Below, one piece after another: positions 22,736-31,158 of a stretch of DNA of 31,178 nucleotides (the stretch's first letter is position 1; each line of letters begins with the position of its first letter). A program made the translations under genes and the position numbers. Under the pieces are notes generated by a model. That model had not been told where the DNA came from. It was given only the letters and a program-made list of their open reading frames with translations, and searched no databases. Source of the stretch: Bacteroidales bacterium (GTDB lineage Bacteria; Bacteroidota; Bacteroidia; Bacteroidales; Muribaculaceae); contig SFGS01000027.1 in the NCBI GenBank assembly GCA_004557565.1, positions 1 through 31,178 of the forward strand, read 5' to 3'.

Positions 22736-23287
22736 ATGTCAAACAATATACAGAACTCATTTACTCGAATCCTCCTCGTGGCAGTGATGGCAATGGCTTG
22801 CTTCGCGATGAATGCGCAACGCCTCTCTCACACCAACGAGAACAAAAGAGGAACTATCGAACAGCAAATAGCTAACGCTCCCATTAATTACAACAACCAA
22901 AAAGTGGACGCTTTGTTGAAACTCGCGTTCTCGTTCCGCGGCACTCCTTATGTGTATGGTGCTTCTCGCCCAGGTGCGTTCGACTGCTCAGGTTTCACAA
23001 GTTATGTGTTCAGCCAGTTTGGTTATAGCTTAGACCGCACTTCTCGTGGTCAGGTGAACAATGGCCGTAGCGTGAGCCGTAGCGAATTGAAGCCAGGCGA
23101 CCTCGTGTTCTTCAACGGTCGTGCGCGCGGCAATAGAATTGGCCATGTGGGCATCGTCACCGAGGCCGACAATGGCAATGGCACTTTCAAGTTCATTCAC
23201 GCAGCAAGCCGTGGTGTTCGCGAAAGCCACTCTACCGAAAGTTACTACAAAGCACGCTACATGGGTGCTTGCCGAGTGATTGAGTAA
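22736..23287 (+). CDS. Secreted NlpC/P60 peptidoglycan hydrolase
   Basis: A 183-residue secreted cysteine peptidase of the NlpC/P60 family, which usually cuts D-Glu to meso-Dap bonds in cell-wall peptides. A signal peptide (IlLVAVMAMACFAMNA, about 12-27) precedes a short linker. The catalytic set is plain: FDCSGF with C84, NRIGHVGIV with H137, and FKFIHAAS with H155. The GTPYVYGASRPGAFDCSG lead is standard. It is probably monocistronic, with a terminator-like hairpin at 23340-23367. The start was set by the promoter position. Confidence 0.92.
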   Translation: MSNNIQNSFTRILLVAVMAMACFAMNAQRLSHTNENKRGTIEQQIANAPINYNNQKVDALLKLAFSFRGTPYVYGASRPGAFDCSGFTSYVFSQFGYSLDRTSRGQVNNGRSVSRSELKPGDLVFFNGRARGNRIGHVGIVTEADNGNGTFKFIHAASRGVRESHSTESYYKARYMGACRVIE

Positions 23288-23339
23288 GATAGCAACAAAA
23301 TCGACAACTAGAATAATTCGTAATATATAACAAGCAGGG

Positions 23340-23367
23340 TAAGAGCCGTTCGTGAGAATGGCTCTTA
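23340..23367 (+). terminator. Probable terminator hairpin after the NlpC/P60 gene
   Basis: TAAGAGCC (23340-23347) pairs with GGCTCTTA (23360-23367), 8 bp, with an imperfect inner extension. The T-rich tail is weak (TTCTGTAT), so efficiency is uncertain. It lies in the 23288-23591 gap, whose remainder holds only the next promoter. Confidence 0.5.
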
Positions 23368-23492
23368 TTCTGTATATACCCACGATGCCCCATTTCGTTT
23401 TCGGGAGTCTTTTTATCTGGCCTAAGTTGAGCCATAATGTCATTGTTAAACAGTTAAAAAATGTTATGTTCTTAATATTTGTTTAAAAAACA

Positions 23493-23525
23493 TTTGGAAA
23501 AACATATTATTGTTGATTATTTTTG
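23493..23525 (+). promoter_or_regulatory. Promoter for the five-gene envelope operon
   Basis: -33 TTTG (23493-23496), 21 bases, then -7 TATTTTTG (23518-23525), 66 bp before the lipoprotein ATG at 23592. No other promoter is evident before 29227. Confidence 0.65.
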
Positions 23526-23591
23526 CGCCAAATAACTAACCTCTTTAACTAAAAGAAAGCCATTTTATTTCACCATTAAAATAACCAACCG

Positions 23592-24329
23592 ATGAGAGTC
23601 AATACATTTTTGCTAATCGCACTGGTAGCGCTAATGTGCTCTTGTTCCGATGATGTCTTGAACGAGGGCTCTCGATACTCTGCGCAACCTGTGCCAAGAG
23701 TGACCTTCTCTTTCGACTCCATCACTGCGCCAAATGTTTGGGCGCAATACCAGTCGCTTGAAGAAATGCTCGCCGCTTGCCAAATTCCCGAAGAAAAGCT
23801 CAACTCAATGTCCACCGACGAGCTGATTGATGTGTGTATGAGCCATCCTCTTCATGCTCTGTATTTTGCCTATAATAATGAAATGGTTGGGGCGAAGGTG
23901 GTGTTTGAGCATTTTAACGGCTTTTCCGAGCTGAAGAAAAGAAAAGATGCCCCTACGAAAATGCTGGAGTTTTATGATGAGATCAACTTCAATGCCACAA
24001 CACCAAAAGTTCACCGAGAAGATTTCTCAAAAATCACATATATGGGATTCATTGAACTTTATCTTGCATCAAAAGAACTCACATCGCTTTATGAGGGAGA
24101 AAACCTTGAGAAACTGGAGCTGGTTTCTAATAAAGTGCTTGAGAAAAAGCTGGAAGACCCATCTATCTACACTGTTCGCCGCTCGCTACTCATCAACTCT
24201 CAAGTTAAGCTGACACAAGGAACTCTTTCTAAAGAGGAAACCGATGCCTTAAAGTCTTTCATTAGTGTTGGAGGAAATGTGGACAATCCACAAGAGTACA
24301 CAAGAATCTCCGCTATAGTTTCTAAGTAA
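23592..24329 (+). CDS. Predicted lipoprotein, unknown function (operon gene 1)
   Basis: A 245-residue exported protein. A lipoprotein signal ends at MCSC (C18), followed by acidic SDD. The mature part is mostly helical (EEMLAACQIPEEKLNSMSTDELIDVCMSHP is cut here as: residues about 57-86) and has the phrase HPLHALYFAYNN (85-96). No membrane span or known domain is seen. The ELIDVCMSHPL region is a recurrent phrase in Bacteroidales exported proteins that I cannot assign to a named family. It is followed after 17 bp by the next gene and likely starts the operon that ends with the TonB receptor and the DUF4249 protein. Confidence 0.75.
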   Translation: MRVNTFLLIALVALMCSCSDDVLNEGSRYSAQPVPRVTFSFDSITAPNVWAQYQSLEEMLAACQIPEEKLNSMSTDELIDVCMSHPLHALYFAYNNEMVGAKVVFEHFNGFSELKKRKDAPTKMLEFYDEINFNATTPKVHREDFSKITYMGFIELYLASKELTSLYEGENLEKLELVSNKVLEKKLEDPSIYTVRRSLLINSQVKLTQGTLSKEETDALKSFISVGGNVDNPQEYTRISAIVSK

Positions 24330-24346
24330 CTTAAACCTATAAAACA

Positions 24347-25189
24347 ATGAAAGCAAGATTAATTACCATATTATTGGCAGCTTTAAGCTCCGTAATGTGC
24401 TTTTCTCAGACGTATTCAACGATTTACACTAAAGGCGGTAAGGCTATCGAAGTTATAATTCGTCCAGAAATGAGCAAAGAAGAAATCCAACAGTATGATG
24501 AACAATGTAGAAAAACGTTTTCAAAAGCCACAATGCTATCAAGTTCATCAACAACGTATAATTGCCACAGTTATACATGGAATCTTTCTGACGGAGGCAA
24601 AACGAAATGTTGGATAAACCCGATTACTGCCTTAGGAAGGCCGAATATAGACAATTACTGGACCAATGACTATTATTCAGAAACAACAGAAGCCAATGCT
24701 AAAAAGATATTTTATTACGAATCCGATCACACGGCTATTGTTTCAGAAACAGTGCCAGGAATGTATGAGTCTAAATGGGGAGCAATGCCACTAATGCGCC
24801 ATTCACCATCATTTGGGCCTTACCTCAATATGGACAAAAGGAAGTACTACAATCACACAGACTCTGGTTCTGGAGAGAAGCCTAATGTAACAGTACAATA
24901 TGGAGTAATCCAATGTAGTAATGGTAATGGAGAGATTGGTGTAAATATAGCGGCTGACTATTACGCTGACATGCCAACGCAAGCCTACACATCAATGTCC
25001 TGCTATATTGAAACATCTAAAGGTGACGATGCTGTCGAAAAAGGATATGCAATAATAAACGAAAAAACTGGCAACAGCGTGAATGTGACATTTTCTCGTG
25101 CTGGTATTTATGAGATGTTGTTGCGATTTTATAATCAATCAAATCAATTGGTTGGCGAATTCACTTACGAGCCAATTGTGACAGAATAA
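24347..25189 (+). CDS. Secreted NCHSYxW-motif protein, possible papain-like fold
   Basis: A 280-residue exported protein with a signal peptide ending near residue 21. The striking motif is YNCHSYTW (71-78), then CWINP (88-92), a predicted-strand DHTAIVS with H128 (127-133), and SKWGAMPLMRHSPSFGPY (142-159). C73 and H128 could be the Cys-His pair of a papain/NlpC-like fold. The same order of motifs (NCHSYAW, W, an S/H-AIV segment, KWG..P..RH) occurs, as I recall, in uncharacterised secreted proteins of Firmicutes and Bacteroidetes. The last third (about 165-280) is beta-rich and may bind a ligand. No activity has been shown for it here. It lies between two lipoprotein genes in the operon. Confidence 0.72.
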   Translation: MKARLITILLAALSSVMCFSQTYSTIYTKGGKAIEVIIRPEMSKEEIQQYDEQCRKTFSKATMLSSSSTTYNCHSYTWNLSDGGKTKCWINPITALGRPNIDNYWTNDYYSETTEANAKKIFYYESDHTAIVSETVPGMYESKWGAMPLMRHSPSFGPYLNMDKRKYYNHTDSGSGEKPNVTVQYGVIQCSNGNGEIGVNIAADYYADMPTQAYTSMSCYIETSKGDDAVEKGYAIINEKTGNSVNVTFSRAGIYEMLLRFYNQSNQLVGEFTYEPIVTE

Positions 25190-25209
25190 TCAAAAAAAAC
25201 TATCATATT

Positions 25210-25770
25210 ATGAAAAAGTTAAGTTTAATTTTACTTTTGCTGGTTACACTTTGTGTATCGTGCGGTAACGACGAGCCAAACTATAATAAAACAGAGATTA
25301 CACGTCCAAAAGACGGTAATGGGAAGGTGTTTTTAGAGAAAGGTCAACTTGTAACCGCCAATATCGACTATACTGCCGAACAGCTGAACAATGCGCTTGA
25401 CAACTACAATTGGAAACGTGAATACGGCATATATTATGACAACAAATCTGTTTCAGACAGACAGGCTGATGTTTTGTACATGCCTTCCTCAATTTTCTCT
25501 GGCAGGAAGATGGTGTATTTAAAAAACATATCGGGAAATCGGGAGGTCAGGAGTATTGAGACAAAAGGAAAACTTCTTTTGGCAAGTGTTGATGTTGACC
25601 CAACATCAAGTACTTTCTATCCCATTGACGAATATATTGTTGTGGCCCTTGATCTTGAAGATAACGGCGGACGAATGGTGATGGACTATAAACTCCATCG
25701 AGAAATCACCGACTTTGATATTTCCTCGTCGTATGTGAGGATGGTGTGGAAAGGCACTGTCGCGCAGTAA
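25210..25770 (+). CDS. Predicted lipoprotein, unknown function (operon gene 3)
   Basis: A 186-residue exported protein with lipobox LCVSC (C18) and a mature start GNDEPNY. It has no domain that I recognise. The segment TAEQLNNALDNYNWKREYGIY (about 57-77) resembles a helical lead seen in Bacteroidales lipoproteins; the C-terminal half is beta-rich. It lies 20 bp after the NCHSYxW protein gene and 16 bp before the TonB receptor gene. It probably sits at the outer membrane with its neighbours. Confidence 0.72.
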   Translation: MKKLSLILLLLVTLCVSCGNDEPNYNKTEITRPKDGNGKVFLEKGQLVTANIDYTAEQLNNALDNYNWKREYGIYYDNKSVSDRQADVLYMPSSIFSGRKMVYLKNISGNREVRSIETKGKLLLASVDVDPTSSTFYPIDEYIVVALDLEDNGGRMVMDYKLHREITDFDISSSYVRMVWKGTVAQ

Positions 25771-25786
25771 TATCCCCGATTCTATC

Positions 25787-28216
25787 ATGAAACGTGCATT
25801 ACTTAGCATATTCTCGTTATATGCTTTGTCGGCATGGGCATCAACCAACTGTATAGAAACCGCTCCTGCCGATAGTGGTAAACTGGCTACTAGAAAGCAG
25901 CTTGAAAACGTGGTGGTGTATGGCAGTGCCAATAATTTCGGGTCTGCGTCATCGCAGATGAGTGCCATCACCATGAGCAAGGGGCAGATACTGTCCGTTC
26001 CTGTATTTCTTGGCGAGCCCGATGTATTGAAGTCGCTCCAAAAGTTTCCCGGTGTGCAGCCCAGTACTGATGGCACCGCAGGGCTTTTCGTGCGTGGCGG
26101 CGACTACGACCAGAACTATATCACCCTCGATGGCTCGGCGATATACAATGCCGAGCACCTCAAGGGATATGTAAGTGCCATCAACCCCGACATGGTGGGC
26201 AACATCAACTTCTACCGTGGCGCATTTCCTGCAAGATATGGCTCGCGACTGTCGAGCGTGGTAGATGTGGGCATAAAGGAGGGCGACTATAACAAGTACC
26301 ATGGTCTGCTGAGCTTAGGTATGCTCACAAGCCGCATACAGGTAGAGGGGCCGATTTGGAAAGGGCACACCTCATTCAACGTGGCTGCCCGAATATCGTA
26401 TTTCAACCTTATCGCAAAGCCCATTCTTGAGCATTTCTACGACCAGCCAACAGCCATGCGCCCCTATTCCAACATGAAGTATTACGACATTACTGCAAAA
26501 TTGGTGCACAAGTTCAACGAGCGTAGCCGCCTCTCGGCTTTGTTTTATTATGGTAATGACAATGACAGCGAAACCCCCACGGAAAGCTTTCAGCATATAA
26601 ACACCATCGACAATCCAACAGTGCTAACAAATAGTCAGCGCATTGAGGACTATCGCAGATCAAACAATAGCGACAGCAAATGGAACAACTTGCTCACAAG
26701 CGTTTACTTCACCACATTCTTAACTCCTTATCATCGCCTAAACATCAATGTGAATTATAGCCAGTATCTCTACGACATGTCGGTTTTCAACCAAATCAAC
26801 AACAAGATTACCGACAGATACCGACTCTATTACACGCACGATGAAATCAACAGCATCGCGACCCATTCTGGCATCAAAGACATGGCTCTCACAGCCGATG
26901 CGTCGCTGCGTGTGGGCGACAGGCATCATCTGCGTTACGGCGTTAAGCTGTCACGGCAGTTGCTCTCGCCTTACACAAAGGTGTTGAAAGACGCCACCGT
27001 GATGCGTTATCGTGGGGGCTTAAACTATGATAAGGACGAAACGAATATTGAAGACCCCAAGTACATCACCTCACACGAGTATATCGACTACAAGAGGGGC
27101 GACAACCTGTATGTGAACAACGCGTCGGCTTACGCTGAAGATGACTTTTCAATATACAGAGGGCTGAAACTCAACTACGGTTTGCGATTCAATTCATATT
27201 TTGTGACCGACAAGTCGTATTTCGCCATTGAGCCCCGCCTTTCGCTGAAGCAAACCATAGCGCAGAACCTTTCCGCAAAGGCCTCCTATTCCTATATGAC
27301 GCAAGGCATTCATCGCCTTGTGACCAACAACCTGATCATGCCGAGCGACATCTGGGTGCCTATAACCAAGAATGTGCCGCTGATGAGAAGCCACCTTTGG
27401 GGACTGGGGGTGAACTATGAGGTGGCGGGATTCTGCTTCTCTGCCGAAACCTACTACAAGACGCTCAGCAACGTGCTGGAGTACCGCAACGGCGCAAGCT
27501 ATTTCGTTGCCGACCAAAACTGGCAAGAAATCGTGGCATTGGGCAAAGGGAGAAGCTACGGTTTCGAGCTACTGGCAGAGCGAAAAGTGGGCAACACCAC
27601 AGGCTGGGTTTCCTACACTTGGTCGAAGGCTCTGCGCAAATTTGACCAGCCCGGAAATGAGATTAACGGTGGCAAGGAGTTTTATGCATCAACCGACCGC
27701 CGCAACAACCTTTCCATTAACATTTCTCAGCATTTCCCTGTTTCAAAAAAAGTGGCTATCGACCTCAGTGCGTCGTGGAGCTACCTATCGGGACGCAGAG
27801 GTACAGTGCCATACAATGTTATCTGGGGGCAGACTATACGGGAATATGGAGGAAAAACACCAGTCATGTCATACGGAGAGACGTTATTCGAAATCATGAC
27901 ATGGTGGACTTCGCAGGGCAATGATGAAGTGGTAAGAAACCGGTTTACGGGTATTGGTGGCATCGGCCAGTCATTCCAAACATTCAGCAAAGTCAACGAC
28001 TATAAATTGCCCGACATCCACCATCTCGACATCAACGCCACCATTTCATTCAAGCACCGTCTTGGAGAATCCATTGTTGGCATTGGCGTTTATAATGTTT
28101 ACAACCATTTCAATGTGAGTAGCGCATATTTTGGCTATAGTGACAATAAGGCGGTGTTGAAGGGCATCTGCCCATTTCCCATAATGCCATCTATAAGTTT
28201 CACCCAAAAATTTTAG
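25787..28216 (+). CDS. TonB-dependent outer-membrane receptor
   Basis: An 809-residue TonB-dependent receptor that should import an unknown ligand. After a signal peptide (about 1-18) comes a short linker and the plug domain: VVVYGSAN (about 42-49), LGEPDVLKSLQKFPGVQPST (77-96), LFVRGGDYDQNYITLDG (about 102-118) and FPARYGSRLSSVVDV (144-158). The rest is a beta-barrel ending in ISFTQKF. The usual N-terminal carboxypeptidase-like regulatory domain of large Bacteroidetes receptors is missing, so this is a compact form. Its partner is the DUF4249 lipoprotein three bases downstream, not a SusD protein. So this is not a typical glycan (Sus) pair. Confidence 0.92.
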   Translation: MKRALLSIFSLYALSAWASTNCIETAPADSGKLATRKQLENVVVYGSANNFGSASSQMSAITMSKGQILSVPVFLGEPDVLKSLQKFPGVQPSTDGTAGLFVRGGDYDQNYITLDGSAIYNAEHLKGYVSAINPDMVGNINFYRGAFPARYGSRLSSVVDVGIKEGDYNKYHGLLSLGMLTSRIQVEGPIWKGHTSFNVAARISYFNLIAKPILEHFYDQPTAMRPYSNMKYYDITAKLVHKFNERSRLSALFYYGNDNDSETPTESFQHINTIDNPTVLTNSQRIEDYRRSNNSDSKWNNLLTSVYFTTFLTPYHRLNINVNYSQYLYDMSVFNQINNKITDRYRLYYTHDEINSIATHSGIKDMALTADASLRVGDRHHLRYGVKLSRQLLSPYTKVLKDATVMRYRGGLNYDKDETNIEDPKYITSHEYIDYKRGDNLYVNNASAYAEDDFSIYRGLKLNYGLRFNSYFVTDKSYFAIEPRLSLKQTIAQNLSAKASYSYMTQGIHRLVTNNLIMPSDIWVPITKNVPLMRSHLWGLGVNYEVAGFCFSAETYYKTLSNVLEYRNGASYFVADQNWQEIVALGKGRSYGFELLAERKVGNTTGWVSYTWSKALRKFDQPGNEINGGKEFYASTDRRNNLSINISQHFPVSKKVAIDLSASWSYLSGRRGTVPYNVIWGQTIREYGGKTPVMSYGETLFEIMTWWTSQGNDEVVRNRFTGIGGIGQSFQTFSKVNDYKLPDIHHLDINATISFKHRLGESIVGIGVYNVYNHFNVSSAYFGYSDNKAVLKGICPFPIMPSISFTQKF

Positions 28217-28219
28217 CAG

Positions 28220-29227
28220 ATGCGAACGACCCATATCATAACAATTCTTTTTGCCGCTTTCTCTATTCTTCTGACAAGCTGCGAAAAAATAATTGAATTC
28301 AATAAGCAGGAAGAATCAAGCATTGCAATATTTGCCCTTGCTACGCCCGACGAGCCTTTTTCAGTAATGATTTCAAAATCGTTCACTGTCAACACAGCCC
28401 CTTCAAGGGTGGAGTACAGTTACAGGTACAGCGAAGAAACAGACTCGCTATTTGAGGCTGCGATAGTGATTAAGGACGCTTTGGTGGAAATCACGGTTAA
28501 CAATACAGAGAAATACAAACTAACCTACAACGAGAAAAAGCCCTATAACTATACATGCGACTATGTGCCAAAGGTGGGTGACGACATCAAAATCTCAGTC
28601 AAGGCACAGGGCTTTACCGATGCTTATGCCACAACACATGTTTACGAGCCGCGGACTATAGAAATAGTGGACAAAGAAGTTGTGTATAAAGATAATGGCG
28701 ACGACGGCACAATGCTGTTGGAAAACCCCTTTGAGTACTATGGCGTGGACTCCGTAATGCGAATTACCCTACGCATCAACGACCCCCAAAACACCCGCGA
28801 CTTCTACCGCCTCAAAGTGAGAGGAACAGCGGTTCGATACATATATACAGGCATCATGAAGGATCCATATTACACCATATCCGACGCATTCACTTCCGAA
28901 GATGTGATTTTTATCGACAATATGCTCACAAAGCCTTTTGCTGACTGGGAAGCAGGCATCAGCAACGTGTTTGACGACCACCTGTTTAATGGGCAGGATT
29001 ACACTTTCACCGTAGAGACACGAAAAAGGTATGGCGATAATCCGAGGGTGATACTTGAGTTGCAGACCATCACCCCCGACTTTTACTACTTCATGAAATC
29101 GTATCTGCTTTTCCGCATCTCCACCGACGACTCCTACACCACCCCAATAGGCCTATACAGCAACGTCGGCAACGGTTGGGGCATACTGGGCTCGCTCACC
29201 TACGACCGCCACATCATCAACTACTAA
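28220..29227 (+). CDS. DUF4249 domain lipoprotein
   Basis: A 335-residue exported lipoprotein with lipobox LLTSC (C21) followed by EKIIEF. The beta-rich opening IAIFALATPDEPFSVMISKS (about 36-55) and later segments with KYKLTYNEKKPYNYTCDYVP are the DUF4249 pattern. DUF4249 proteins often follow TonB receptors in Bacteroidetes and may act as their surface partner, though their ligand is unknown. It begins three bases after the receptor stop. Its stop overlaps, tail to tail, the stop of the convergent ATPase-TOPRIM gene by 4 bp. Confidence 0.85.
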   Translation: MRTTHIITILFAAFSILLTSCEKIIEFNKQEESSIAIFALATPDEPFSVMISKSFTVNTAPSRVEYSYRYSEETDSLFEAAIVIKDALVEITVNNTEKYKLTYNEKKPYNYTCDYVPKVGDDIKISVKAQGFTDAYATTHVYEPRTIEIVDKEVVYKDNGDDGTMLLENPFEYYGVDSVMRITLRINDPQNTRDFYRLKVRGTAVRYIYTGIMKDPYYTISDAFTSEDVIFIDNMLTKPFADWEAGISNVFDDHLFNGQDYTFTVETRKRYGDNPRVILELQTITPDFYYFMKSYLLFRISTDDSYTTPIGLYSNVGNGWGILGSLTYDRHIINY

Positions 29228-30801
29228 CAGGGGTTGGTGAGGCCGAAGCAGGATTTGATGGCGGTGCGGATGGCTTCGGCATCGGGACCGTCGGTCTTGA
29301 GGATGCCGAGCACGGTTTGGATATACGACTTCTTGTCGGATAGTCCCATAAGTCCTGCCACGTTGCAATCGGGGAGCATACTCTTTTGGTTGAACACACG
29401 CAGCACCGAGGCGTAGTCGCCATTCTGGAGATAGGTGTGGAACTGGCGGCACAGTCCTTCGTAGATGGAGCGAGGGTCGATTTCGTTCACCAGGTCAACC
29501 ATGTGCTCTTCCAGTGCGCCGATATTGGTAAATCGCTTGTCGATGCGCTTCTCCACATCGTTTTTCACACGGTGGCGCACATGCTGTAGGGCCTGCTGGC
29601 GCAGTTCGCTGTTGAACATGCGCAGCACGGAGCGCTTCACACGCATAAACACCTCGTCGGGGTTTTTCTTCCTATGGCGCGCCACGGCTTTAATCACGCC
29701 CTCCAAGAGCAGAATGTTTTCCACCTCTGCAACATCGGGGACGAGGATTTTCTTGGCGCGCAGATATTCCACCTCTTTCGCGTCGCGTCGGTCGCGGTCC
29801 ACGATGCCCCAGCTGTTGAGGTGGTGGAACGACTGCAAATTGTTGAACGAGCGCACACTCTCTATCACCTTGTTGCAACTGCCGAGCGGCTTCACCGTGT
29901 AGTCGCGGAAAATGAGCGGATAGAGTTTGCCGTCGATGCTGTGGGTGTCGTCGCCCTCGATAAAAAGCACCGGCTTGCGGCTGCCCAATATTTCGAGGTA
30001 GATGCTCTCGCTCAGGTGTATGCTTGAGTTCATCACCTCGTAGTCCCACGCCATGTTGGCAGGGTCGAAACTCTTCACCCACACGCAGTGGTTGTCGATG
30101 CGCGTTGAAGCAAACTCCAGATTGTGGGTGTTGTACACAAAAGTGCAGTCGGGGCGGATTTCCTCAATCACATTCCACAAAGGAGTCATGATGGAACTGT
30201 GGATAAACGTTTCGGGGTCGTCGACCAGCACCACCGCGCCCGGCATGGCATACTGCACCGCGCCGATGTAGTAGAGCACGGCTTTTTCGCCATCGCTCAA
30301 GCGGAGCGATGAATATTGGTCGGTGCTGTCCTCGTTCGAGAAAAGGAGTTTGCCGTTTTCGCGCAGCACCTTATTTTTCGGGAACACCTCTTGCCACATC
30401 TTCACGGTGGTGTCGAGTTTCGTTTTCGGCACTTCCAGTTGCTCGTTCATGAGCAAATGCGCCTTGTAACTCATCAAGTCGTGAAATTCCTCGGTGAGCA
30501 TGATGTGCACCAACTTGTCGAACTCGGTGTTGGCAAGGCTTTTCAGCAGCGGCGTTGACTCGTTGAGTTTGTTGAAAATGTCGGAAATCGAGCCCGGCAA
30601 CACTTCGGCGGAAGTGTCGGGAAACATGGCGCGCATGGCGCAGAGGCGGAAAGCCTTGTCGCCGCAGAGTTTCATCATCTGATTGCAGAAGCGAGTTTTA
30701 CCGCTGCCGTTGGCGCCAATCACGGTCACTTGTCGTGCGTCGGTCAACACCATTTTCTCGGTGCTGTTGATTTTTTTTGGAAGAGGGAGTTCCATAGGCA
30801 T
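29224..30801 (-). CDS. Single-chain ABC-type ATPase with TOPRIM/DUF4435-like domain
   Basis: A 525-residue protein. The N-terminal half is an ABC/SMC-like ATPase: Walker A GANGSGKT (29-36), signature LSDGEK (168-173), Walker B VVLVDDPE (190-197) and H-loop NTHN with H226. The second half begins KPVLFIEGDD with E282 and continues with GIVDRDRRD (332-340; D335 and D337), the Glu and DxD of a TOPRIM nuclease site as in OLD and DUF4435 proteins. A helical C-terminus follows. PARIS anti-phage systems pair an AriA ATPase with an AriB DUF4435 effector, sometimes fused, and OLD nucleases have the same order. This looks like a fused, compact form. Activity is inferred, not shown. Either ATG (30801 or 30795) may start it. 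Confidence 0.82.
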   Translation of the reverse strand: MPMELPLPKKINSTEKMVLTDARQVTVIGANGSGKTRFCNQMMKLCGDKAFRLCAMRAMFPDTSAEVLPGSISDIFNKLNESTPLLKSLANTEFDKLVHIMLTEEFHDLMSYKAHLLMNEQLEVPKTKLDTTVKMWQEVFPKNKVLRENGKLLFSNEDSTDQYSSLRLSDGEKAVLYYIGAVQYAMPGAVVLVDDPETFIHSSIMTPLWNVIEEIRPDCTFVYNTHNLEFASTRIDNHCVWVKSFDPANMAWDYEVMNSSIHLSESIYLEILGSRKPVLFIEGDDTHSIDGKLYPLIFRDYTVKPLGSCNKVIESVRSFNNLQSFHHLNSWGIVDRDRRDAKEVEYLRAKKILVPDVAEVENILLLEGVIKAVARHRKKNPDEVFMRVKRSVLRMFNSELRQQALQHVRHRVKNDVEKRIDKRFTNIGALEEHMVDLVNEIDPRSIYEGLCRQFHTYLQNGDYASVLRVFNQKSMLPDCNVAGLMGLSDKKSYIQTVLGILKTDGPDAEAIRTAIKSCFGLTNPC

Positions 30802-30823
30802 TGCGCTTTGTGGTTGTAATTCG

Positions 30824-30855
30824 TAAAATTACCAAATCCCTCAGCAAATACCAAA
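30824..30855 (-). promoter_or_regulatory. Weak promoter for the ATPase-TOPRIM gene
   Basis: On the minus strand TTTG (30852-30855), 20 bases, then TAATTTTA (30824-30831), one base off TAnnTTTG, 23 bp before the start at 30801. Confidence 0.45.
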
Positions 30856-30874
30856 TAAAAAGGAGGGAAAATTT

Positions 30875-30898
30875 GAGTCAACGAGTCAACGAGTCAAC
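30875..30898. repeat. Three tandem copies of GAGTCAAC
   Basis: An exact 8-bp unit repeated three times, followed by looser variants (GACTACGAGTCTACGA). It lies in the 30802-31178 stretch, which otherwise holds a weak promoter and repeat element copy 4. Confidence 0.7.
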
Positions 30899-30941
30899 GG
30901 GACTACGAGTCTACGATTTTTTTGGGGGGCGGACGGGTCTG

Positions 30942-31146
30942 GGTTCAGTGGATAAATGCTGGTGGCACAGAAACAAAAACATAAAAAACAGCCTTTTGGC
31001 GATGCCAGTGCTTCGCACCTGTCGTTAGTGCTGTGGCATGTCTGATTTCAAGCAGGGGCTTGAATCAGCCACACCACATCACCAACGCCGCCCTCTTACG
31101 AGGTCGGTGGCATCGCCAAAAGGATAAAAACCGCTCGCCTTCGGCG
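30942..31146 (-). repeat. Structured repeat element, copy 4 (inverted, near complete)
   Basis: In plus-strand order: terminus GGTTCAGTGGATAAATGCTG (from 30942), shared A-rich tract (complement of the T-rich tail), closing stem CCTTTTGGCGATGCCA (30992-31007) paired perfectly with TGGCATCGCCAAAAGG (31108-31123), hairpin GTGC-TTC-GCAC (31008-31018), hairpin arms CTGATTTCAAGC and GCTTGAATCAG (31042-31068) enclosed by TGTGGC/GCCACA (31032-31037 and 31068-31073), hairpin CCTC-TTAC-GAGG (31092-31103), linker GGATAAAAACCGCT (31122-31135) and hairpin CGCC-TTC-GGCG (31136-31146). Read on the minus strand, order and loops equal copy 2 while the stem sequences differ. A REP-like palindrome starts at 31159 and is cut by the window end. 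Confidence 0.82.
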
Positions 31147-31158
31147 AAAAACCAAACC

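Noticed and set aside
25787..29227. SusC/SusD glycan-uptake pair
   Set aside because: The lipoprotein after the receptor has the DUF4249 pattern, lacks the SusD helical repeats, and no glycoside hydrolase is nearby.
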